Positions 23,734-30,738 of a DNA stretch of 41,459 nucleotides are shown here, piece by piece. The stretch lies in contig DASTIC010000082.1 of the NCBI GenBank assembly GCA_035717845.1, positions 1 to 41,459 on the forward strand, read 5' to 3'. The stretch is from DASSUW01 sp035717845 (lineage in GTDB: Bacteria; Actinomycetota; Thermoleophilia; Solirubrobacterales; Solirubrobacteraceae). The first letter of the stretch is position 1, and each line of letters starts with the position of its first letter. The notes below the pieces were generated by a model, which was not told the origin of the DNA, made no database searches, and saw only the letters and a program-made list of their open reading frames with translations. A program made the translations under genes and the position numbers.

Positions 23734-25224
23734 CTGCCGCCGCTCGAGCTGCTCGTCTTCGCGGTCGGCATCGCCACCCTGGGGGGCGAGATCGCGGCGG
23801 CGCGGCTGTTGGCGCCGTTCTTCGGAGCGTCGACGATCGTGTGGGCGAACACGATCGCGATCGTGCTCGTGGCGCTCTCGATCGGCTACTGGTTCGGGGG
23901 CCGCATGGCCGACCGGCATCCGAGTCTGCGCGCGCTGTGCGGCACGGTGGTCGTCGCCTCCGTGCTGTTCGCGCTGATCCCGTTCGTCGCCGACCCGTTC
24001 CTGTCGCTGAGCGTCGAGGCCTTCGACTCCTACTCGGTCGGCGCCTTCGCGGGGTCGCTGTTCGGCGTGCTCGTGCTCGTCGCCGTGCCCGTCCTGATGA
24101 TGGGCACCGTGTCGCCGTGGGCGATCCGCCTCAAGATGCACGCGGTCGAGGACTCAGGCCAGATGGCCGGGCGGATGTACGCCATCTCGACCGTCGGCTC
24201 GCTGCTCGGCACGTTCGCGGCCTCGCTGCTGCTGATCCCGCTCGTCGGCACCCAGCGCACGTTTCTGATCTTCGCGCTCATCACCGCGTCCGTCGCCGCG
24301 CTGGGGCTGCGGCCGCGATGGGCGCTCGTACCGCTGGCGATCGGGGGGCTGATCGCCCTGCCGGTGGGGACCGTGAAGGACGCCGGCGAGGGGCGCGTCC
24401 TCCACGAGGCCGAGACCGAGTACCAGTACGCGCGGGTGGTCGAGATGCCCGACGGGGAGCGGCGGCTCGAGCTCAACGAGGGCCTGGCGATGCACTCCGT
24501 CTACCGGCCGGACACGGTGCTCACCGACAACGTGTGGGACGGCTACCTGATCGAGCCGCTGTCGGTGCTCTCGCGGCCGCCCGAGCGGATCGCGATCCTC
24601 GGCAACGGGGCGGGGACCACCGCGCGGGCGTACGCGAAGTACTTCCCGGACACGCGGATCGACGGCGTCGAGATCGACGGCGAGCTGCACGACATCGGCA
24701 AGCGCTGGTTCGGCCTGCGCGAGCGGCCCGAGCTGTCGCTCTACACCGAGGACGCGCGGCCGTTCCTGCGCCGGATCGACCGCCGCTACGACGTGATCAT
24801 GGTCGACGCCTACCGGCAGCCCTACATCCCGTTCTACCTGACGACGACGGAGTTCTTCGAGCTGGCCCGCGAGCGGCTGACGCGCGGCGGCGTGCTGATC
24901 GTCAACGTCGGGCATCCGGAGGGCTCCGAGGATCTCGAGAAGGTCCTCGCCGCGACCCTCGGCACGGTCTTCCCGAACGTCGTGCGTGACCCGATCGAGG
25001 ACGTCAACACGCTGCTCGTCGCGTCAGAGCGCGAGCCGTCGGCCGCCAACCTCCAGCGCGCGGCCACGACGCTCCCGGCCGACCTGCGCCCGCTCGCGCT
25101 CCAGACCGCGGCGCGGCTGGCGCCGCCGCTGCCCGGGGGCGAGGTCTACACGGACGACCACGCCCCCGTCGAGTGGCTGATCGACGCCTCGATCGTGCAG
25201 GAGGCGGCGGGCGGCGCGGATTAG
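23734..25224 (+). CDS. Membrane-fused spermidine synthase-like methyltransferase-fold protein (start codon unclear)
   Basis: The N-terminal half has about six to seven membrane segments (ELLVFAVGIATLGGEIAAAR, FFGASTIVWANTIAIVLVAL, then GYWFGGRMADRHP). The C-terminal half is a spermidine synthase-like Rossmann domain (RIAILGNGAGTTARAYAKYF, GVEIDGELHDIGKRWFGL, YDVIMVDAYRQPYIPFYLTT). Such membrane-fused proteins are common in actinobacteria, and polyamine synthesis is not proven for them. The coding frame is continuous from 23671, right after the rubredoxin TAG, but has no ATG/GTG/TTG until TTG 23809, which lies after the first span. CTG 23734 is a compromise; GTC 23674 (VSTTEPATAAPAAPV) would give a typical N-terminus. 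UAG readthrough into this frame is another option. Confidence 0.75.
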   Translation: MPPLELLVFAVGIATLGGEIAAARLLAPFFGASTIVWANTIAIVLVALSIGYWFGGRMADRHPSLRALCGTVVVASVLFALIPFVADPFLSLSVEAFDSYSVGAFAGSLFGVLVLVAVPVLMMGTVSPWAIRLKMHAVEDSGQMAGRMYAISTVGSLLGTFAASLLLIPLVGTQRTFLIFALITASVAALGLRPRWALVPLAIGGLIALPVGTVKDAGEGRVLHEAETEYQYARVVEMPDGERRLELNEGLAMHSVYRPDTVLTDNVWDGYLIEPLSVLSRPPERIAILGNGAGTTARAYAKYFPDTRIDGVEIDGELHDIGKRWFGLRERPELSLYTEDARPFLRRIDRRYDVIMVDAYRQPYIPFYLTTTEFFELARERLTRGGVLIVNVGHPEGSEDLEKVLAATLGTVFPNVVRDPIEDVNTLLVASEREPSAANLQRAATTLPADLRPLALQTAARLAPPLPGGEVYTDDHAPVEWLIDASIVQEAAGGAD

Positions 25225-25242
25225 GCCGAGCGACGCCGCGGC

Positions 25243-25345
25243 GCGAACTATCCCCGATCAGCCGCGGAAACCGCGGCCAATCCGTGATAGTTCGCCGACC
25301 ACGCCGGCTCCCTCGCGCTCCCCACCCAGCCGTCGTTGACGTTGA
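25243..25345. repeat. Intergenic element B: hairpin plus a single conserved arm
   Basis: GCGAACTATC... (25243-25267) pairs with ...GATAGTTCGC (25271-25295) around an AAA loop, about 25 bases per arm with four mismatches, the innermost part being GCCGCGG/CCGCGGC. After 22 bases follows the conserved right arm (25318-25345), whose reverse complement reads AACGTCAACGACGGCTGGG and continues TGGGGAG. No left arm is present between the methyltransferase stop at 25224 and the hairpin, so this is a half element. It lies between two convergent genes, 14 bases from the stop of the oxoamine synthase. Confidence 0.75.
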
Positions 25346-25358
25346 CGGTCGCCGGTGT

Positions 25359-26579
25359 CTACGCCGCCCTGGCGAGATCGTCGTAGTGCGCGAGCGCGAC
25401 GGGGCCGCTCGCTCCCGGCCTGACGCCGGCGCGCAGCGCGGCGCGGGCGAGCGCGCGGGCGGCGTCGCGCAACTCGGCGCGCGTGTGCGACGCCATCACG
25501 GCCAGGCGCACGCGCGCGGCGCCGTCGGGCACGCCGGGCGGGAGCACGGCCTCGGCGAACACGCCCTGCTCGAGCGCGTGCTCGACGATGCGGGCGGCGG
25601 GCTCGGCGTCCCCGACCAGCAGGGGGACGACGTGGGCGCTCGCGCCCGCGACCTCGAAGCCCTCGCGCGCCAGCTCGGCGCGCAGCGTCTCGGCGTTGGC
25701 GAGCAGCTTCTCGACGCGCCGCGGCTCGTTCTCGAGCAGCTCGAGCGCCGCCATCGCCGCCGCGACGGCGACGGGCGGAGGCGCCGTCGAGTGATGCAGC
25801 GTGCGCGCGCTGTTGACGAGGAAGCGCGCGGTGACGTGATCGCAACACACGAAGCCGCCGTACGAGCCGAGTGCCTTGCCGAGCGAGCCCGTCACCACGT
25901 CGACCTCGCCTTCGAGGCCGGCCTCGGCGACCGCGCCGCGCCCGCCGGGGCCGACCGCGCCGAGCGACTGCGCCTCGTCGACGAGGACGCGCACGTCGTG
26001 GCGGTGGGCCAGGCGGACGATCTCCTGGAGCGGCGCGACGTCGCCGTCGAGGCTGAAGACGCCGTCGGTCGCGATCAGCGCTCCGCGGCCGTCGGCCTGG
26101 GCGAGGCCCCACGCGAGGTGCTCGGGGTCGGCGTGGCGGTAGGCGAACACGTCGGCGCCCGCCAGGCGGCAGCCGTCGACGATCGACGCGTGCGCCAGCT
26201 CGTCGTGGAAGACGACCTCACCCTTGCGGGCGAGCGCCGGGATCACGCCGAGGTTGGCGAGCGAGCCGGAGCCGAAGACCACCGTCGCGTCGGCGCCCAG
26301 GAAGCGCGCGAGGCGCTCCTCGAGCCGCCGGTGCAGCGTCATCGTCCCCGACGTCACGCGGCACGCGCCGGCGCCGACGCCCCAGCGCATCGCGGCGTCG
26401 GCGGCCGCCTCGCGCACGCGCGGGTGGTCGGCCAGGCCCAGGCTGTTGCCCGAGCAGAGGACGAGTACGGGCCGCCCGTCAAGCACCACCCGCGGGCCCT
26501 GTGGGCCGCTGACCATGCGGGTGCGGCGGTAGAGGCCGAGCTGCTTGAGCTCGTCCAGGCGGTCGTCGAGGTCCAGCAT
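25359..26579 (-). CDS. PLP-dependent alpha-oxoamine synthase family protein (BioF/KBL-like)
   Basis: The protein has 406 residues. The fold-type I features are a Schiff-base lysine in VTGSLGKALGSYGGF, HASIVDGCRLAGA and DGVFSLDGDVAPL. The usual cofactor motif DEAHS is DEAQSLGAVG here, so the conserved His is Gln, and the N-terminal NYLGL motif is NSLGL. The family condenses an amino acid with an acyl-CoA (7-keto-8-aminopelargonate synthase, 2-amino-3-ketobutyrate ligase, 5-aminolevulinate synthase). The specific reaction cannot be assigned; the adjacent biotinyl carrier gene hints at biotin-related metabolism but is weak evidence. ATG 26579 has AAGGAG five bases upstream. It is 52 bases downstream of the carrier gene on the same strand. 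The 3' end abuts element B. Confidence 0.82.
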   Translation of the reverse strand: MLDLDDRLDELKQLGLYRRTRMVSGPQGPRVVLDGRPVLVLCSGNSLGLADHPRVREAAADAAMRWGVGAGACRVTSGTMTLHRRLEERLARFLGADATVVFGSGSLANLGVIPALARKGEVVFHDELAHASIVDGCRLAGADVFAYRHADPEHLAWGLAQADGRGALIATDGVFSLDGDVAPLQEIVRLAHRHDVRVLVDEAQSLGAVGPGGRGAVAEAGLEGEVDVVTGSLGKALGSYGGFVCCDHVTARFLVNSARTLHHSTAPPPVAVAAAMAALELLENEPRRVEKLLANAETLRAELAREGFEVAGASAHVVPLLVGDAEPAARIVEHALEQGVFAEAVLPPGVPDGAARVRLAVMASHTRAELRDAARALARAALRAGVRPGASGPVALAHYDDLARAA

Positions 26580-26631
26580 CCGCGCTCCTTGGCTTGCCGA
26601 CCCGCGGAACGCTACGGCCGCCGCCGGACGG

Positions 26632-26844
26632 CTATTCGAGCACGACGAGCGTGTCGCCCTCGGAGACCGCCTGGCCCTCCTGCACGAGGATCTCCTTCAC
26701 GGTCCCCTCGTCCTCGGCCTCGACCGGCATCTCCATCTTCATCGACTCGAGGATGACCACCGTATCGCCCTCCTCGATGGTGTCGCCGACCGCGACCTCG
26801 ATCTTCCAGATGGTGCCGGTGATGTGGGCCTCGATGCCGGCCAC
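26632..26844 (-). CDS. Biotin/lipoyl attachment carrier protein (70 residues)
   Basis: The product is a stand-alone biotinyl domain: VAGIEAHITGTIWKIEVAVG, VILESMKMEMPVEAED, then EGTVKEILVQEGQAVSEGDT. The M-K-M in ESMKMEMP is the biotinylation site. GTG 26844 was chosen because GAGAGGAG lies about four to five bases upstream; a longer frame adds only non-conserved residues. Such small carriers serve acyl-CoA carboxylases; the carboxyltransferase beta gene at 39473 could be a partner, with no biotin carboxylase in the window. Likely cotranscribed with the oxoamine synthase downstream. Confidence 0.9.
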   Translation of the reverse strand: MAGIEAHITGTIWKIEVAVGDTIEEGDTVVILESMKMEMPVEAEDEGTVKEILVQEGQAVSEGDTLVVLE

Positions 26845-26890
26845 GGCGCTCCTCTCTCGGGATTCGGGGAACGGGCACCATACTGAGGCC

Positions 26891-27349
26891 ATGGCGTACG
26901 TCACGCGCGAGGCGCAGGAGCAGCTGCTCGGCACGGTTGCCGAGGCGACCGACGAGATCGGGGTCGCCCTCGCCGCGCTCGGCGCGGCCTACGAGCAGCT
27001 CGACGAGCAGAGCGGCGACCGGCTCGAGGCCGAGCTCTTCCGGCCGGTGCAGGTCGCGTACGGGCGCGGGCGGCGCACCCACTCGGGGTTCGCCGAGCGC
27101 CACGGGCTCCCGGCGCGCACGTTCGAGCCCGCCACCGCCGGCCTGCCGTCGCAGGGCGTGCGCGGGTTCGTCGAGCACGCGGTCGAGGCGCTCGAGGAGG
27201 CGGACGCGATCCTGTCCGAGTTGCAGGACTCGATGCGCCCCGTTGAGGTCGGCGACCCCGAGCTGCGGGCCGGCCTGGCCGAGGTCCGCGAGCTCATCTC
27301 CGAGCCGCCGGAGCGCGCCCGCCGTTTCCTGAGCCTCCTCGGACGGTAA
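26891..27349 (+). CDS. Helical protein of unknown function (152 residues)
   Basis: The protein starts MAYVTREAQEQLLGTVAEAT and is almost entirely predicted helix, acidic, with segments LGAAYEQLDEQSGDRLEAEL and FVEHAVEALEEADAILSELQ. The middle (YGRGRRTHSGFAERHGLP) is basic. No signal peptide or membrane span is present. ATG 26891 lies six bases after CATACT, a possible -10 box, which would make it nearly leaderless. It is divergent from the biotinyl carrier gene and followed 9 bases later by the acyltransferase, so a shared operon is likely. I do not recognise its family. Confidence 0.75.
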   Translation: MAYVTREAQEQLLGTVAEATDEIGVALAALGAAYEQLDEQSGDRLEAELFRPVQVAYGRGRRTHSGFAERHGLPARTFEPATAGLPSQGVRGFVEHAVEALEEADAILSELQDSMRPVEVGDPELRAGLAEVRELISEPPERARRFLSLLGR

Positions 27350-27358
27350 CCCGCCACA

Positions 27359-28129
27359 ATGCAGGCGATGACGGAGGAGAACCTGACTCCCATCCGGGAG
27401 CAGGTCTACAAGGACCCGCGGCCGCCCGAGCACTTCGCGCGCTTCCACGAGCGCTCTCGCACGCGCGACCCGGACTGGGTGTACGAGGCCGTGCGGATCG
27501 CGACCTCGCTCTGGGCCTGGACGTTCTTCCGCGCCCGCGGGATCGCGGCCGAGAAGGTGCCCGCCTCCGGCCCGGTGATCCTCGCGCCGAATCACTCGTC
27601 GTTCATGGACCACTTCTTCCTCGGCACCGTGATCCGGCGCAAGGTCCGCTTCATGGCCAAGTCGCAGCTGTTCCAGCCCCCGATGCAGTGGATCTACACG
27701 CACGGCGGCGTCTTCCCGGTGCGCCGCGGCTACGCCGACGAGGAGGCGTTCACGACCGCCAACAGCGTCCTCGCGCGGGGCGGCTGCATCGCGATGTACA
27801 GCGAGGGCGGCCGCTCACGGACGGGCAAGCTCTCGGACACGGTCCGGCCCGGGATCGGGCGGCTGGCGCTCGAGTCGGGCGCGACCGTCGTCCCCATCGC
27901 GATCCACGGCTCCTCGCACGTGCGCAACTGGAAGCGCGGGCAGTTCCCGAAGGTGACCGTGCTCTACGGCGACCCGATCCGGTGGGAGCGCATTGAGGCC
28001 CCAACGCGCGACCAGCAGCAGCAGGTCGCGAACGCGATCTTCGCCGAGGTCCGCAAGCTCTACGCCCAGCTCGACTCCGTCGGGCGGCGCGGGGTGGCCC
28101 GAGAGCGGCGCGAGCTGCGCCGGGCGTGA
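27359..28129 (+). CDS. plsC: 1-acyl-sn-glycerol-3-phosphate acyltransferase (PlsC family)
   Basis: The protein has 256 residues. The HX4D motif is present as PNHSSFMDHFFLG, followed by the substrate-binding VFPVRRG and the glycerophosphate motif YSEGGRSRTGKLS, with VVPIAIHGSSHVRNW at the fourth block. It esterifies lysophosphatidic acid with an acyl chain in the inner leaflet of the cytoplasmic membrane, and fits the usual 240-260-residue length. The start is ATG 27359 or ATG 27368. Its TGA overlaps the GTG of the following small SDR-like gene (GTGA), so translation is coupled. Confidence 0.9.
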   Translation: MQAMTEENLTPIREQVYKDPRPPEHFARFHERSRTRDPDWVYEAVRIATSLWAWTFFRARGIAAEKVPASGPVILAPNHSSFMDHFFLGTVIRRKVRFMAKSQLFQPPMQWIYTHGGVFPVRRGYADEEAFTTANSVLARGGCIAMYSEGGRSRTGKLSDTVRPGIGRLALESGATVVPIAIHGSSHVRNWKRGQFPKVTVLYGDPIRWERIEAPTRDQQQQVANAIFAEVRKLYAQLDSVGRRGVARERRELRRA

Positions 28130-28647
28130 CGGACATCCTCCGCGCCGGTCTGCTGACCGGCGTCCGCGTGCTCGTCGCCGCGCCACCCGGCACGCCGCGG
28201 TTCGCGCCGGCGATCGCCGATCGAACCGCTGCGCTGCGCGCCGCCGTCGACCAGGTGGACGTCGACCCGGCGGGCGACGAGATCGCGGCGCCCGCCGAGG
28301 TCGACGTGCTGGTCTGGGATGCCTCGGCGGCACCGTCGGCGCTGGCGGCGATCGACGGCGCGTGGCTCATCGTGCGTCCGGTGGCGACGCGGGCGATGGT
28401 CGGCGGCGGGCTCGTCGTCCTCGTCGCGCCGCCGCCCGGCGACGCACAGGCGGAGGCCACCCGCACCGGGCTGGAGACGATGGCGCGGGCGCTCTCGATC
28501 GAGTGGGCGCGCCTCGCGATCCGCCCGGTGGCGATCCTCCCCGGCACCGCCACGCCGCCGAGCGAGGTGGCCGAGCTCGTGGCCTACCTCGCGTCGCCGG
28601 CGGGCGGCTACTTCTCCGGCTGCCGCTTCGAGCTCGGCTCCGTCTAG
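28126..28647 (+). CDS. Degenerate short-chain dehydrogenase-like protein (no catalytic motif)
   Basis: The protein has 173 residues. The C-terminal half resembles the end of SDR enzymes: TGLETMARALSIEWARLAIR, PVAILPGTATPPSEVAELVA, YLASPAGGYFSGCRFELGSV. The N-terminal half keeps strand-like segments (VRVLVAAPPGTPRFA, DVLVWDAS) but has neither TGxxxGIG, NNAG nor YxxxK, and the protein is about 80 residues shorter than a normal SDR. It overlaps the acyltransferase by four bases and its own stop overlaps the convergent MFS stop. Codon use looks functional, so it may be a non-catalytic homologue kept for another role. Confidence 0.7.
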   Translation: MTDILRAGLLTGVRVLVAAPPGTPRFAPAIADRTAALRAAVDQVDVDPAGDEIAAPAEVDVLVWDASAAPSALAAIDGAWLIVRPVATRAMVGGGLVVLVAPPPGDAQAEATRTGLETMARALSIEWARLAIRPVAILPGTATPPSEVAELVAYLASPAGGYFSGCRFELGSV

Positions 28648-30068
28648 GCCGAGGCGGGGAGCGGCTCGCCGACCGGCGCCTCGCGGCGGGACGGCCGGCG
28701 CCGGCCGGGGACGAAGAGGGCGGCGAGGGCTCCGGCGGCGAGGACGGCGGCTCCGACCCAGACGGCGCTCGTCATGCCGTCGGTGTACGCCTGGGGCGAC
28801 TCGTAGGAGCCGTTGGAGGCGAACACGGTGGCGAGCACCGCGATCCCGAGCACGCCGCCGACCTCGCGGATCGCGTTCGTGGCTCCCGAGGCCTGGCCCG
28901 CCTGCTCGGGCCGGACCGCGGCGAGCACCGCGTTGGCGGCCGGGGCGAAGACGAGCGCCATGCCGACCCCGGCGAGCACGAACGGGATCACGAACTCGCC
29001 GTAGGGCGTGGTGGGCGTCGAGATCGAGGCGAGCCACCCGATCGCCACCGCCTGGAGGGCGAGGCCGGTCGCCATCAGCGGGCGCGAGCCGATGCGGTCG
29101 GAGAGCAGGCCCGCGATCGGCGCCACGATCATCGGCATGCCGGTCCAGGGGAGCGTGCGGATGCCGGCCTCGAGCGGCGAGTAGCCCTGCGTCACCTGGA
29201 AGAACTGGGCGAGCAGGAAGATCGAGCCGAAGACGCCGAAGTACATGGCGAGCGACACGAAGTTCACCGCCGTGAACGCGCGCGAGCGGAAGAAGCGCAT
29301 GGGGAGCATCGGCTCCGGCGTCCGCAGCTCCCACGCGATGAACGCGACGAGGAGGCCGGCGCCGGCGATCATCGAGCCGAGCACGGTCGTGCTCGTCCAT
29401 CCGAGCTCCGCGCCGCGGACGATCCCGTAGACGAGTCCGAGCAGGCCGCCGCTGGCCAGCGCCACGCCGCGAAGGTCGAGCGACCGCGCGGGCCCGTGGC
29501 TCTCCGCGAGGCGGCGGCGGGCGAACGGGAGCAGGGCGATGCCGATCGGCACGTTGATCCAGAAGATCCACTGCCACGAGATGCCGTCGACGACGGCGCC
29601 GCCGATCAGCGGCCCGAGCGCGACGCCGAGGCCCGAGATCCCCGACCAGGCGCCGATCGCGAGGCCGCGCCTGCCGGCCGGGAACGCGTCGGCCAGCAGC
29701 GTGAGCGTGAGCGGCGTGACGACCGCGGCGCCGACGCCCTGCACCGCCCGCGCGGCGATCAGCGCCCCGGTCGTGGGAGCGAGCGCGGCTGCTGCGGACG
29801 CGACCGTGAAGAGGGTGAGACCAAGGAGGAAGACGCGCCTCCGGCCGAAGCGGTCGCCGAGGGCGGCGCCGGTCAGGAGCAGGACGGCGTAGGACAGCGT
29901 GTACGCGTTGACCGTCCACTGCAGCGACTCGATCGTCGCGCCGAGGTCGGCCTGGATCGACGGGAGCGCGGTCGTGACGACGAGGTTGTCGAGGACGACC
30001 ATGAACAGCGCGATCGAGACGATCGCGAACGTCCAGCGAGGACGCGTTTGTGATTGATCACTCTGCAT
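28644..30068 (-). CDS. MFS exporter, DHA2 family, with operator sites at its start
   Basis: The 474-residue protein has 14 predicted spans. It contains GAALGDRFGRRRVFLLG (motif A), a motif C-like GISGLGVALGPLIGG, and WQWIFWINVPIGIALLP. Substrate unknown; the family exports hydrophobic drugs or metabolites. ATG 30068 is chosen because it lies 8 bases after the -10 AATACT, giving a leaderless mRNA, and because the next upstream in-frame start, 17 codons away, lies above the promoter. Two 15-base dyads flank the ATG, so a repressor probably controls it, but no TetR or MarR gene is next to it. It converges on the SDR-like gene with overlapping stops and lies downstream of element C. Confidence 0.9.
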   Translation of the reverse strand: MQSDQSQTRPRWTFAIVSIALFMVVLDNLVVTTALPSIQADLGATIESLQWTVNAYTLSYAVLLLTGAALGDRFGRRRVFLLGLTLFTVASAAAALAPTTGALIAARAVQGVGAAVVTPLTLTLLADAFPAGRRGLAIGAWSGISGLGVALGPLIGGAVVDGISWQWIFWINVPIGIALLPFARRRLAESHGPARSLDLRGVALASGGLLGLVYGIVRGAELGWTSTTVLGSMIAGAGLLVAFIAWELRTPEPMLPMRFFRSRAFTAVNFVSLAMYFGVFGSIFLLAQFFQVTQGYSPLEAGIRTLPWTGMPMIVAPIAGLLSDRIGSRPLMATGLALQAVAIGWLASISTPTTPYGEFVIPFVLAGVGMALVFAPAANAVLAAVRPEQAGQASGATNAIREVGGVLGIAVLATVFASNGSYESPQAYTDGMTSAVWVGAAVLAAGALAALFVPGRRRPSRREAPVGEPLPASA

Positions 30069-30106
30069 ACCTTGTGAGTATTCACTACCAACGCTGGGGC
30101 TGTCAA
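30048..30106 (-). promoter_or_regulatory. Promoter and twin operators of the second MFS gene
   Basis: Read on the minus strand: -35 TTGACA (30106-30101), an 18-base spacer, then -10 AATACT (30082-30077). Two 15-base dyads share the plus-strand form TTGTGANNNNTCACT: TTGTGAGTATTCACT at 30072-30086 overlaps the -10, and TTGTGATTGATCACT at 30048-30062 lies just inside the coding region. Their centres are 24 bases apart, close to two and a quarter helix turns. Confidence 0.75.
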
Positions 30107-30145
30107 GAGTTCGGGCCACGTGGCTCGGGCGGCTCCGCGGCTCAG

Positions 30146-30344
30146 GCGAACGTCAACGGCGGCTGGGTAGGGAAGGCTGGGGATGTCACGGTCTCGACAC
30201 TCCAGATTCGCGTGGGGGTTGGAAAGTGTCGTATAGCGACACTTTCCAGACCCACTACTTTCCGGACCGGGAGGAACCGCAACGAAACCCGCGCGGATCG
30301 TCACGGCACTCCGCGCCTTCCCCTCAATGCCGCCGTTGACGTTC
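30146..30344. repeat. Intergenic inverted-repeat element C with a different palindromic core
   Basis: The left arm (30146-30176) contains AACGTCAACGGCGGCTGGG then TAGGGAAGG; the right arm (30316-30344) is its inverted copy with six altered bases in the middle. The core differs from elements A and B: CGACACTCCAGA (30195), its inverted form TTGGAAAGTGTCG (30219-30231), hinge TATAG, then CGACACTTTCCAGA (30237-30250) and a partial ACTTTCC at about 30257. The 12-base stem around TATAG is perfect. It fills most of the 286-base gap between the MFS start and the cupin stop, with the right arm ending 11 bases from the cupin stop. Confidence 0.85.
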
Positions 30345-30354
30345 CCTCAGAGAA

Positions 30355-30729
30355 TCAGCCGGCCCAGGGGACCTCGACCGAGTCCTCGGTCGGCGAGTCG
30401 CGGGCGACGACGTACTCGGCGGCCTCGGAGTCGGAGAGGTTCTGGAGCAGGTGGGTCTCGCGCGGCGGGACGTAGACCATGTCTCCCGGCCCGATCGTGA
30501 CGGTCTGCTCGAGATGGTCTCCCCACCGGACGTCGAGGGAGCCCGACAGCATGTAGACGGCGCTCTCGCAGGAGTCGTGGTAGTGCGGCCGCGACTGGGC
30601 GCCCGGCGGGACGCGGAAGACGCCCATGTAGATGTTCGTGGCCCCCGTCGTGAACTGCGAGATCTCGGCGCCGCCGACCACGCCGCGGGGGGTCTCGCGG
30701 TGGTGGCCCTCTGGCTTGACGACCTTCAT
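30355..30729 (-). CDS. Single-domain cupin protein
   Basis: The 124-residue protein carries the cupin metal motifs: SRPHYHDSCESAVYMLSG for motif 1 (two His, one Glu) and PGDMVYVPPRETHLLQN for motif 2 (one His). It is probably a small metal-binding enzyme or sensor domain of the beta-barrel fold; the function is not readable. It starts 9 bases after the stop of the aminotransferase gene on the same strand, suggesting a joint operon SDR - aminotransferase - cupin. Its 3' end is next to the right arm of element C. Confidence 0.85.
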   Translation of the reverse strand: MKVVKPEGHHRETPRGVVGGAEISQFTTGATNIYMGVFRVPPGAQSRPHYHDSCESAVYMLSGSLDVRWGDHLEQTVTIGPGDMVYVPPRETHLLQNLSDSEAAEYVVARDSPTEDSVEVPWAG

Positions 30730-30738
30730 GGCGCCAGC

